Shown piece by piece: positions 1 to 5,668 of a DNA stretch of 6,057 nt (the first letter of the stretch is position 1; each line of letters begins with the position of its first letter). The notes below the pieces were generated by a model. That model did no database searches and was not told the origin of the DNA. It was given only the letters and a program-made list of their open reading frames with translations. Position numbers and translations under genes: made by a program. Source of the stretch: Patescibacteria group bacterium (GTDB taxonomy: Bacteria; Patescibacteriota; Microgenomatia; Levybacterales; UBA12049). The stretch covers positions 1-6,057 of the forward strand of contig JAUPUR010000092.1 of assembly GCA_030917445.1 (NCBI GenBank). Direction: 5' to 3'.

Positions 1-1
1 A

Positions 2-661
2 AAAAAAGTACATAGTGGTGTCACACTTATTGAACTTCTCGTTGTTATAACAATTCTTGCAGGGATGACGTTACTGGTGTTTTCTCTTTTTAACTCGCAA
101 GGTCCTCTCTCACGTGCAACTGATTCGCAAAGACAGCAGCATTTGAGATCGATAAAAACTGCTCTTGAAAGTTTTTATAGTGACAATAATTGCTATCCTG
201 AAGAAATTCCTTTTGGTGATCAATGGCGTGTTGGTGACACAGTTTATATGGCAGAGGTACCTCAGGATCCTACCTGCAGTAATGATGTTTCATCATGTTA
301 TGTCTATATTTGGGACGATACGACTTCGTGTCCACAATGGTATAGCGTTTTTTCTCAGTTAAGTTCGCCAAGTCTTGATGATGATGACACTGTTTCAGTT
401 GCTGAGGTTGAAGAAAATTGTAGTCTGTACAAACTTAATAGTTGTGTGCCGTTAGATTTTACTTCTGAGTGGAGTTGTATTTCATCTGGAGAAGTGGATT
501 GTTCCTTTGTCTCAAATATTGAGCTGAGTGCTGGTTCATCTGGGGTAAGTTGTTTGCAGGAAGAGAAAAATAGATCATGTTCTGGTACACCGGCGCGGTG
601 TAATGCTGTTCCTGCAGGTACAGGTACATATTGTTCAGACAACTGCGGTGGAGCTTGCTAA
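2..661 (+). CDS. Cysteine-rich type IV pilin-like protein (GspG-like), 5' partial
   Basis: A prepilin-type protein whose start lies upstream of the window. The reading frame is open from base 2, and the visible leader residues KKVHSG precede the cleavage point. The mature protein would begin VTLIELLVVITILAG, with Glu at +5 and Val at +1 instead of the usual Phe. The ATG at 65 lies inside the hydrophobic helix, so it is not the real start. After the helix comes a GspG-like core (LRSIKTALESFYSDNNCYP, then a VPQDP motif) that resembles the next two proteins. The last 80 residues are an extra tail rich in Ser and Cys. The visible mature part (about 213 residues) has 14 Cys, the last one being the C-terminal residue, and this suggests a disulfide-stabilised extracellular domain. 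Likely role: pilus subunit or surface-exposed minor pilin; the exact role is not known. It ends with TAA, 39 bases before the preferred start of the next gene. Confidence 0.88.
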   Translation, partial: KKVHSGVTLIELLVVITILAGMTLLVFSLFNSQGPLSRATDSQRQQHLRSIKTALESFYSDNNCYPEEIPFGDQWRVGDTVYMAEVPQDPTCSNDVSSCYVYIWDDTTSCPQWYSVFSQLSSPSLDDDDTVSVAEVEENCSLYKLNSCVPLDFTSEWSCISSGEVDCSFVSNIELSAGSSGVSCLQEEKNRSCSGTPARCNAVPAGTGTYCSDNCGGAC

Positions 662-700
662 TACTTGTCAGAAAGAAGGAAAACAGAGTACAGTAGATAT

Positions 701-1198
701 ATGACATTTCAGAGATCTGCAGGTTTTACACTTATTGAGCTAATTCTCGTTGTGGCTATTTTCGGAGTTATGGCAGCTGGTAGTCTGCTTGCAATTAATC
801 CGCTTGAACAATTTAAGAAATCAAATGATTCAAAACGAAAATCAGATCTTGCTCAGATTCAAAGAAGTCTTGAAGCATATTATCAAGACTATGGAAGATA
901 TCCCCTTTCAAGTAGTTATCAAATTGTCGATACCAATCCTGTCCCTTTTGGTTCGTCATGGCAACCGTATATAAATCTTCTTCCAGATGATCCAATTGAA
1001 ACAAGATCATATGTCTACTATGTCTCAGCGAATAGACAAAGTTACGTGATCTATGCTAGCCTTGAAAGAGGAGCAAATGATCCAGACAGCTGTAACGATG
1101 GAGATGTGTGTGCAAATATGTCTGCATATGGAGTATCAGGTACAGCCTGCGGAGTTGTTTGTAACTATGGAGTATCAAGCCCAGATATAAGACCATGA
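701..1198 (+). CDS. Type IV pilin / GspG-like pseudopilin
   Basis: A 165-residue prepilin. An 8-residue leader ending in Gly is followed by FTLIELILVVAIFGVMAAGSL, with Phe+1 and Glu+5, forming the membrane and assembly helix (about residues 9-31). The next part is typical of GspG-type pseudopilins: NPLEQFKKSNDSKRKSDLAQ, a helix ending in YYQDYGRYP, then a LPDDP motif near residue 94 and a Tyr-rich sheet segment (SYVYYV, SYVIYASLE). An acidic loop at 126-135 and four Cys (131, 137, 150, 154) follow. Likely role: filament shaft or minor pilin, cleaved and N-methylated by the prepilin peptidase. Start choice: ATG 701 gives a usual short basic leader but has no well-placed ribosome binding site. 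A TTG at 665 in the same frame would give a 20-residue leader and has GGAG at 650-653. The stop overlaps the next start as ATGA. Confidence 0.88.
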   Translation: MTFQRSAGFTLIELILVVAIFGVMAAGSLLAINPLEQFKKSNDSKRKSDLAQIQRSLEAYYQDYGRYPLSSSYQIVDTNPVPFGSSWQPYINLLPDDPIETRSYVYYVSANRQSYVIYASLERGANDPDSCNDGDVCANMSAYGVSGTACGVVCNYGVSSPDIRP

Positions 1199-1689
1199 AT
1201 TTTAAAATTAAAAAAAATAAAGGATTTACACTTATTGAACTTCTTATTGCGATCGCAATTATCGGCGTTCTCACCACACTTTTAATGACAAATTTTGTTG
1301 GTATCAGACAGAGAGCCCGTGATGCTCAGCGAAAATCAGATATTAGACAGATTCAGTCTTCCCTCGAGTTGTATCGTTCAGACAATAGTATTTATCCGAC
1401 AATAAGTGGGGTAACATATCGGGTAAATGGTTCAACTGCGTGTCCTACTTCTCAAAGCCTTCAGTCTGGAGCTACAGTATATATGAGTAAGATCCCCTGT
1501 GATAGCTTGGGAACTTCGACATATAATTCAGGAAATTATTATTATTACACTCCAGATGGTGTGACTTATGTTCTTGCATCGTGTCTAGAAAATGCAAACG
1601 ATAATGATCCTAACTCAACGACTAACGCTCCATCACCTTCAGGTGGAACATGTTCTTCTGGAAAATATTTTGTCGTTACAAATCCATGA
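1195..1689 (+). CDS. Type IV pilin / GspG-like pseudopilin
   Basis: A 164-residue prepilin with a basic leader MNFKIKKNKG and the mature start FTLIELLIAIAIIGVLTTLL (Phe+1, Glu+5). The following helix, ARDAQRKSDIRQIQSSLELY, and the RSDNSIYP motif match the preceding pilin closely, so the two are probably tandem paralogs. A Tyr run near residue 115 and VTYVLASCLENANDNDP mirror SYVIYASLERGANDPD of its neighbour. There are four Cys (83, 102, 130, 153). The tail is rich in Ser, Thr, Asn and Pro. Likely role: a second pilin of the same structural class, possibly a shaft subunit or a variant; which of the three is the major pilin cannot be told from sequence alone. Translation is probably coupled to the upstream gene through the ATGA overlap, as no good Shine-Dalgarno site is nearby. 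An A8 run at 1210-1217 lies in the leader. Confidence 0.9.
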   Translation: MNFKIKKNKGFTLIELLIAIAIIGVLTTLLMTNFVGIRQRARDAQRKSDIRQIQSSLELYRSDNSIYPTISGVTYRVNGSTACPTSQSLQSGATVYMSKIPCDSLGTSTYNSGNYYYYTPDGVTYVLASCLENANDNDPNSTTNAPSPSGGTCSSGKYFVVTNP

Positions 1690-2192
1690 CAGTAAAACAT
1701 ACAATGCAAAGAGGATTTTCCCTCATTGAGTTACTGGTTGTCTTTAGTATTATTGGAATTTTAAGTACTGTAAGTATCGCTGGATTTTCAGAATACAATA
1801 GAGATAGACAATTGACATCAGCTACCGCTGAATTTGTTTCTGTTTTACAGCAAGCAAAAGCAAGAACTCAATCGCAGGTCAAACCAAGTTCTTGTTCAAC
1901 AGCACCACTCAACGGATATGAAGTTCGAGTATGTGGACTTTCGTCTTCAACGTGTGCACCTGAGAACACGTACGAGCTTTATGTAAGCTGTGGAGGAACA
2001 AAACAGTTTGTTGCTTCACATGAATTATCAAATGGTGTTACAACTGTTCAAGATGGGACAACCTCGACGGTTTTTTTCTTTCAGGTTTTGACAGGTGGTG
2101 TTAGTGGTCAGGGAAATGTTGTTTTTTCTGGAGCGGGACAAAGAATGAAAACAGTTACTGTTACAAATAATGGAGCAATTTCTTTTCAATAA
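1686..2192 (+). CDS. FimT/GspH-like minor pseudopilin
   Basis: A 168-residue prepilin with leader MTVKHTMQRG and mature start FSLIELLVVFSIIGILSTVS (Phe+1, Glu+5). The region after the helix (SATAEFVSVLQQAKARTQSQ) fits the FimT/GspH pattern of a helix carrying an AR.A-like motif. The C-terminal part (VVFSGAGQRMKTVTVTNNGAISF) resembles the final beta strands of that family, which often have the form 'v.v...G.i'. Four Cys at 70, 83, 90 and 102 could form two disulfides. In T4P and type II secretion systems this family sits among the minor subunits near the filament tip and supports assembly; FimT proteins of some bacteria bind DNA, but no DNA-binding motif can be claimed here. Start choice: ATG 1686 overlaps the previous stop as ATGA, like other junctions in the cluster. 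An ATG at 1650 would lengthen the leader, and one at 1704 would leave only four residues. Confidence 0.85.
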   Translation: MTVKHTMQRGFSLIELLVVFSIIGILSTVSIAGFSEYNRDRQLTSATAEFVSVLQQAKARTQSQVKPSSCSTAPLNGYEVRVCGLSSSTCAPENTYELYVSCGGTKQFVASHELSNGVTTVQDGTTSTVFFFQVLTGGVSGQGNVVFSGAGQRMKTVTVTNNGAISFQ

Positions 2193-2703
2193 TCATAAGG
2201 GTCAAACAATACTCGAAGTAGTTGTTGCTTTGGGTGCTGGTATTATTGTGCTTTCTGCAATGACTATTGCAGTTGTGACAGCATTGAATAATGCTTCTCA
2301 GGCCACTGCAGAGAGTCAGGCAACACAGTTCGCGCAACAAGGGATTGAGATAGTGAGAAGCATGAGAAATACTGACTATGCCACTTTATCTACTTTGTCT
2401 GGGGATTATTGTATGGCTGCGAGTTGTTCTGCATTAACAACTCAGACAGGAACGTGTGGTTTTAAAACAACGTCATGTGGTACAAATATTAATAATAAAT
2501 TTATCCGGGAAGTCTCGGTCACGCAAAATAGTTCTACGTGCCTTGTTCCTGGTGTTACACCTGCTCCTGGAAGCAAGCAAACCGAGGTAACGATGACTGT
2601 TTCGTGGAGTGACAGTAAATGTAGAGATGAAGACAATCGTTATTGTCATAATGTCAGTATTGATACATGTCTTTCAAATTACACAGGAAGGACTGCACCT
2701 TAA
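2170..2703 (+). CDS. PilV/GspI-like minor pseudopilin
   Basis: A 177-residue prepilin with leader MEQFLFNNHKG and mature start QTILEVVVALGAGIIVLSAM. Glu+5 is present, but +1 is Gln, not Phe. The LEVVVAL core is characteristic of the PilV/GspI group, and the post-helix region QATQFAQQGIEIVRSMRN resembles the conserved 'A..GiE.vRs.Rn' stretch common in such proteins. Eight Cys (81, 86, 96, 103, 124, 151, 159, 167) make it the second most Cys-rich protein here. Likely role: part of the minor pilin tip or initiation complex with the PilW-like and PilX-like products of the next genes. The start overlaps the end of the preceding gene by 23 bases. It is the only ATG/GTG/TTG start seen in this frame upstream of the cleavage site, and no Shine-Dalgarno site is evident, so translational coupling is likely. 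Confidence 0.85.
   Translation: MEQFLFNNHKGQTILEVVVALGAGIIVLSAMTIAVVTALNNASQATAESQATQFAQQGIEIVRSMRNTDYATLSTLSGDYCMAASCSALTTQTGTCGFKTTSCGTNINNKFIREVSVTQNSSTCLVPGVTPAPGSKQTEVTMTVSWSDSKCRDEDNRYCHNVSIDTCLSNYTGRTAP
2685..2692 (+). promoter_or_regulatory. Ribosome binding site for the PilW-like gene
   Basis: AGGAAGGA lies inside the 3' end of the preceding gene and is 10 bases upstream of ATG 2703. It is the clearest Shine-Dalgarno site in the window. It decides the start of the PilW-like gene in favour of 2703 over the in-frame ATG at 2667, which lies upstream of the site. Confidence 0.7.
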
Positions 2704-3233
2704 TGAAGAGATTTAACCAAAATCATCAAGGTTTTACTCTTGTCGAGCTCTTGGCAGTTGTTGCAGTTCTTGGTATTGTTGCCTCAATTCTCTTTGGAGT
2801 ACTTTTTACAACGTTGAGAGGATCAAGCAAGTCTGAATCTTTGACACTTGTATCTCAAAATGGAAATGCGGCACTCAATCAAATGATACGGATGGCTCGA
2901 TTTGCCAAGACGCTTCAGTCACCAGATTCTTGTTATGTGAGTGCTGAGCAAACAAGTGTCGCAACAAGTTCGGTTACCTTGGTAAATGCAGATGGAGGTA
3001 CTTCTAAATTCGAGTGTAGTGACAATACAATATCATCAAATAGTGCGTCTCTTTTGGACATGACTAGTGTTCAAACATCCAGCTGTCAATTTATCTGTTC
3101 GCAATCCACTCAGTATGATGCTCCCCAATTGGAAATTCAATTCACACTTCAGAGAAAATCAGCAACAGGAATAATTGATACATCGACAGAACTTCCTTTT
3201 GAGGCTACAGTTACCTTTCGAAATATACAATAA
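2703..3233 (+). CDS. PilW/GspJ-like minor pseudopilin
   Basis: A 176-residue prepilin with basic leader MKRFNQNHQG and mature start FTLVELLAVVAVLGIVASIL (Phe+1, Glu+5). The hydrophobic helix covers about residues 11-37. It is followed by NGNAALNQMIRMARFAKTLQ, matching the 'l..mir.AR.a' helix usual in PilW/GspJ proteins. The rest is beta-rich with four Cys (77, 105, 128, 132). Likely role: component of the minor pilin tip complex with the PilV-like and PilX-like neighbours. ATG 2703 shares one base with the previous TAA (TAATG) and has the only good Shine-Dalgarno site in the cluster, so this start is well supported. The gene ends just before the only sizeable intergenic gap. Assignment to PilW/GspJ rests on the helix pattern and gene position; the length is at the short end for that family. 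Confidence 0.83.
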   Translation: MKRFNQNHQGFTLVELLAVVAVLGIVASILFGVLFTTLRGSSKSESLTLVSQNGNAALNQMIRMARFAKTLQSPDSCYVSAEQTSVATSSVTLVNADGGTSKFECSDNTISSNSASLLDMTSVQTSSCQFICSQSTQYDAPQLEIQFTLQRKSATGIIDTSTELPFEATVTFRNIQ

Positions 3234-3244
3234 CTCCTCGAGCG

Positions 3245-3273
3245 TTGACAGCCCTTTTCGTGCTTGTTACGAT
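3245..3273 (+). promoter_or_regulatory. Predicted sigma70-type promoter with extended -10
   Basis: TTGACA (3245-3250, perfect -35) is followed by a 17-base spacer and TACGAT (3268-3273, four of six matches to TATAAT). A TG at 3265-3266 sits one base before the -10, as in extended -10 promoters. It lies in the only gap of more than about 40 bases between genes. Transcription would start near 3280, only about 8 bases before ATG 3288, giving a very short leader. This would let the PilX-like gene and pilMNO be transcribed apart from the upstream pilins. It is predicted by pattern only. Confidence 0.55.
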
Positions 3274-3287
3274 AGAATTGGGTATTT

Positions 3288-4112
3288 ATGTTATTGTCCA
3301 AGAAATCACAGCAAGGTCAAATTCTTCTTATAGTCATTCTTGTAATGGTTGTGTCACTCACAGTAGGTTTGTCAGTTGTTACTCGAACAATTACCAATGT
3401 TCGAACATCACAAGAAGAGCAAGCATCACAACAAGCTTTTTCAGCTGCGGAAGCAGGTATTGAAAAAATTATTTCTTCCAACCAAACAACACTTGAGGCT
3501 CAACTGCCCAATGATGCATCGTATCAAACATCAATAACTACTGCGAGTGGAACTGCTTTTCTTGTCAATAACGGAAATACGATTGTGAAGGATGATGGAA
3601 TTGATGTTTGGTTATCAACGTATCCCAATTACTCTTCTCCATTTTCACCATCTAGCTCAGGGTCAGTGACAGTATACTGGAGTAATTCTTCAGATGTTTG
3701 TGATGCATCTCCTTCACTTAACACAAAAGCTGCTTTGGAAATTGTTATTTTATCGGGAACTTCTCCTGCAAATGCGACAGTTAGACACGTCCCTGTTGAT
3801 CCATGTTCATCTCGAGCTGCAATAAATAATTTCACTCATCCAGTGAGCACTGGTGGAACAGTTCAAGGGAAGACATTTGGCCATAGCTATACAGTGACAG
3901 GTATTACAAATGGACTATTAATGAGAGTTATTCCAGTTTACGCTTCTACTACTTTAGCTGTGAGTGGTAATGGTACTGCTCTACCCTCTCAAGGACAAAT
4001 TATTCAGTCAGTTGGAACTTCAGGTGGAACTCAGAGGAAGATTGTTGTTTATAAAGGATATCCAAAAGTTCCTGTAGAGTTTTTTCCGTTTTTACTTTTT
4101 TCACCACAATGA
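3288..4112 (+). CDS. PilX/GspK-like pilus tip protein
   Basis: A 274-residue protein with a short basic N-terminus (MLLSKKSQQG) and then QILLIVILVMVVSLTVGLSVV, a hydrophobic helix at about residues 11-32. The helix is followed by QASQQAFSAAEAGIEKII. The AF.AAEAgie motif is typical of the PilX N-terminal family and is also seen in GspK-like proteins. If cleaved after Gly10, position +5 would be Ile, so the Glu5 of ordinary pilins is missing; GspK, the tip subunit of type II secretion pseudopili, shares this lack. The rest is a long beta-rich, Ser/Thr-rich region with two Cys (138, 173), ending in a Phe-rich tail (VEFFPFLLFSPQ). Likely role: capping or tip subunit that works with the PilV- and PilW-like proteins. 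ATG 3288 is the only reasonable start, because a TAG in frame at 3273 closes the frame upstream. There is no Shine-Dalgarno site. The stop overlaps pilM as ATGA. Confidence 0.82.
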   Translation: MLLSKKSQQGQILLIVILVMVVSLTVGLSVVTRTITNVRTSQEEQASQQAFSAAEAGIEKIISSNQTTLEAQLPNDASYQTSITTASGTAFLVNNGNTIVKDDGIDVWLSTYPNYSSPFSPSSSGSVTVYWSNSSDVCDASPSLNTKAALEIVILSGTSPANATVRHVPVDPCSSRAAINNFTHPVSTGGTVQGKTFGHSYTVTGITNGLLMRVIPVYASTTLAVSGNGTALPSQGQIIQSVGTSGGTQRKIVVYKGYPKVPVEFFPFLLFSPQ

Positions 4113-5137
4113 ATACTTTTGGTCTTGATATAGGTGCCACATCAATGAAAATAGTATCGCTTATAAAAGATAAGCGTGGTTTTTCATTGCAATCCTGTTT
4201 AACGACAGTTACACCTGCAAAAGGAATTATGTCTGAGTCTCCATTTGATCAACAAGAGATGGCTCAAGCAATTCAACGGTTGATAGTTGATGCCCGAATT
4301 TCAACAAAATTGGTGAACGTTGCACTTCCAGAAAATCAGGTCTTTACCAAAGTCATAGACATGCCTGTATTATCCGATAAAGAGCTGTCGTCAGCAATTT
4401 ACTGGGAGGCAGAACAACATATTCCCGCTCCCTTACCTACAATGACTATTGATTATAAAATTCTACAGAAAGACGAAAAAAATCAAGTTGATCCGAAGAT
4501 GCAAGTTCTTTTAGTTGGTGCACCTACTTCACTCATAAGACGGTATCAAAGTATTCTTGAGATGGCTGGACTTTCTATCAATATTGTCGAGACAGAGGTG
4601 CTGTCAGTTGTTCGATCTTTATCACCAGTGAACAGGTCTGAGGTATTTTTAATCGTAAGTATTGGTGCACTCAGTACTTCTCTCGCTATTTTGAAAAATA
4701 ATATTCTTGTTTTCTCTTATACAATTCCACTTGGAGGTCTTGCAATGGATAGGTCTATTGCATCAAACTTTGGATTTACTCCATCTCAAGCAGAAGAATA
4801 CAAAAAAGTATATGGAATTGCGGATCAGAGTCTCGGAGGGAAAATCTCACAAGCACTTGAGCCAATTCTTGCTTCTATGGCTACTGAAGTTAAAAAAGCA
4901 ATTACATATTATACTGAGAAAAATAAAAATGATAATCAAATTAGTCAAATCATTTTGACAGGTGGAAGCTCACTTCTTCCTGGTTTGGACATCTTTTTTG
5001 TGAAAACATGTGGTATTGAAACAGTAATTGGAAATCCATGGAAGAACGTACCAGTACTTAATGTTCCTGATACTTTGATGGAACAAGGACCACGCTTCGG
5101 TGTCTCTGTAGGACTCGCGATGAGAGAAAATGAGTAA
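4109..5137 (+). CDS. pilM: PilM, actin-like pilus assembly ATPase-fold protein
   Basis: A 342-residue cytoplasmic protein of the actin/Hsp70-like fold, of normal PilM length. The first phosphate-binding loop is FGLDIGATSMKIV at residues 4-16. The segment YWEAEQHIPAPLPTMTIDY (98-116) matches the conserved PilM 'EAE.yiP' region. The second phosphate loop is VSIGALSTSLAIL at 183-195, where the usual Asp is Ser184. The adenosine-binding stretch IILTGGSSLLPGL is at 281-293. In T4P systems PilM binds the cytoplasmic N-terminus of PilN and links the PilN/PilO inner-membrane complex to the cytoplasmic motor components; the cytoplasmic part of GspL is the type II secretion counterpart. The next gene is indeed PilN-like. 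It starts by ATGA overlap with the PilX-like gene and ends with an 8-base overlap with pilN (ATGAGTAA), so coupled translation is expected. Confidence 0.95.
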   Translation: MNTFGLDIGATSMKIVSLIKDKRGFSLQSCLTTVTPAKGIMSESPFDQQEMAQAIQRLIVDARISTKLVNVALPENQVFTKVIDMPVLSDKELSSAIYWEAEQHIPAPLPTMTIDYKILQKDEKNQVDPKMQVLLVGAPTSLIRRYQSILEMAGLSINIVETEVLSVVRSLSPVNRSEVFLIVSIGALSTSLAILKNNILVFSYTIPLGGLAMDRSIASNFGFTPSQAEEYKKVYGIADQSLGGKISQALEPILASMATEVKKAITYYTEKNKNDNQISQIILTGGSSLLPGLDIFFVKTCGIETVIGNPWKNVPVLNVPDTLMEQGPRFGVSVGLAMRENE

Positions 5138-5666
5138 CGAAATAAATCTTCTTTATAGTAAAAAACAAGGCGGATCTGTTGCTATCAAAGCTCGTATCTT
5201 GATGCTTCGATATATTGCATTAGGACTGCTTTTTATTATTGGTGTAATTTCTGTAATTGTTTTTATACTCATTTTAGCTTCGCCACTTCCAGAATTGAAA
5301 AAGCAAGAGTCAGCACTTCTTACATCTCTCTCAACTTCTCATAGCAAAATTGTTAAGCAAGTTTTAATAACAAGCAGACTTCAAGATATTAGTAAAATTG
5401 TTGCTGCGAGACCAGATGTTGACGATCAAATTGTAGATCTTCGTAAAAAAATTCCACTCGGGGTTGAAATTAAGAGTTTGAGAGTCGATACAAAGCAAAT
5501 GATGGTTACAATCAGTGCTGCATCCCTTCTAGGTGTTGAATCTTTTACTCAAGAACTAACAAAAATGGGAAATTCTGATAAGACAGTCCGTGGTGTAAGT
5601 ATTGATTCAGTTGAATTTACACCGGGAGAATTGTACGAAGTAGCATATACTATTACCTATCTTTAA
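5130..5666 (+). CDS. pilN: PilN-like inner-membrane assembly protein
   Basis: A 178-residue single-pass membrane protein. The cytoplasmic N-terminus begins MSNEINLLYSKK; the INLL motif is the conserved segment by which PilN binds PilM. A membrane helix lies at about residues 28-51, followed by a probable coiled coil (about 54-105, ending in DDQIVDLRKKIP). A small C-terminal domain (about 110-178) has alternating strands and one helix, as expected for the ferredoxin-like fold of PilN. There are no Cys, in contrast to the pilins. Role: pairs with PilO on the extracytoplasmic side and with PilM in the cytoplasm, aligning the assembly platform with the growing pilus. The ATG lies inside the end of pilM, and pilO starts two bases after its TAA. 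Family assignment rests on motif, topology and position between pilM and a PilO-like gene, since sequence conservation in PilN is low. Confidence 0.87.
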   Translation: MSNEINLLYSKKQGGSVAIKARILMLRYIALGLLFIIGVISVIVFILILASPLPELKKQESALLTSLSTSHSKIVKQVLITSRLQDISKIVAARPDVDDQIVDLRKKIPLGVEIKSLRVDTKQMMVTISAASLLGVESFTQELTKMGNSDKTVRGVSIDSVEFTPGELYEVAYTITYL

Positions 5667-5668
5667 AT

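Noticed and set aside
65..67. ATG 65 as the start of the first gene
   Set aside because: It falls inside the hydrophobic helix. The frame is open upstream and encodes a prepilin cleavage site (SG before VTLIE), so the true start is before base 1.
355..707. Minus-strand open frames opposite the first and second pilins
   Set aside because: They lie opposite well-supported coding sequence, show no family features, and look like shadows of the plus-strand codons.
1650..1688. ATG 1650 as start of the GspH-like gene
   Set aside because: It would add a 12-residue extension to the leader and a long overlap. ATG 1686 gives a normal leader and the ATGA junction used elsewhere in the cluster.
2667..2705. 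ATG 2667 as start of the PilW-like gene
   Set aside because: The strong ribosome binding site at 2685-2692 lies downstream of it and fits ATG 2703.
3245..3463. 72-codon frame starting at TTG 3245 with a hydrophobic N-terminus
   Set aside because: It overlaps the PilX-like gene in another frame, has no recognisable features or ribosome binding site, and its first bases are better explained as the -35 element.
3629..3835. Minus-strand 68-codon frame within the PilX-like gene
   Set aside because: It is entirely opposite a supported gene and has no domain signs or promoter context.
4080..4101. T-rich stretch before pilM as a possible terminator
   Set aside because: The T runs encode the Phe-rich end of the PilX-like protein, no GC-rich hairpin precedes them, and pilM starts by overlap right after.
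4707..4958. 83-codon plus-strand frame inside pilM
   Set aside because: It is an out-of-frame shadow of a clearly conserved pilM coding sequence.
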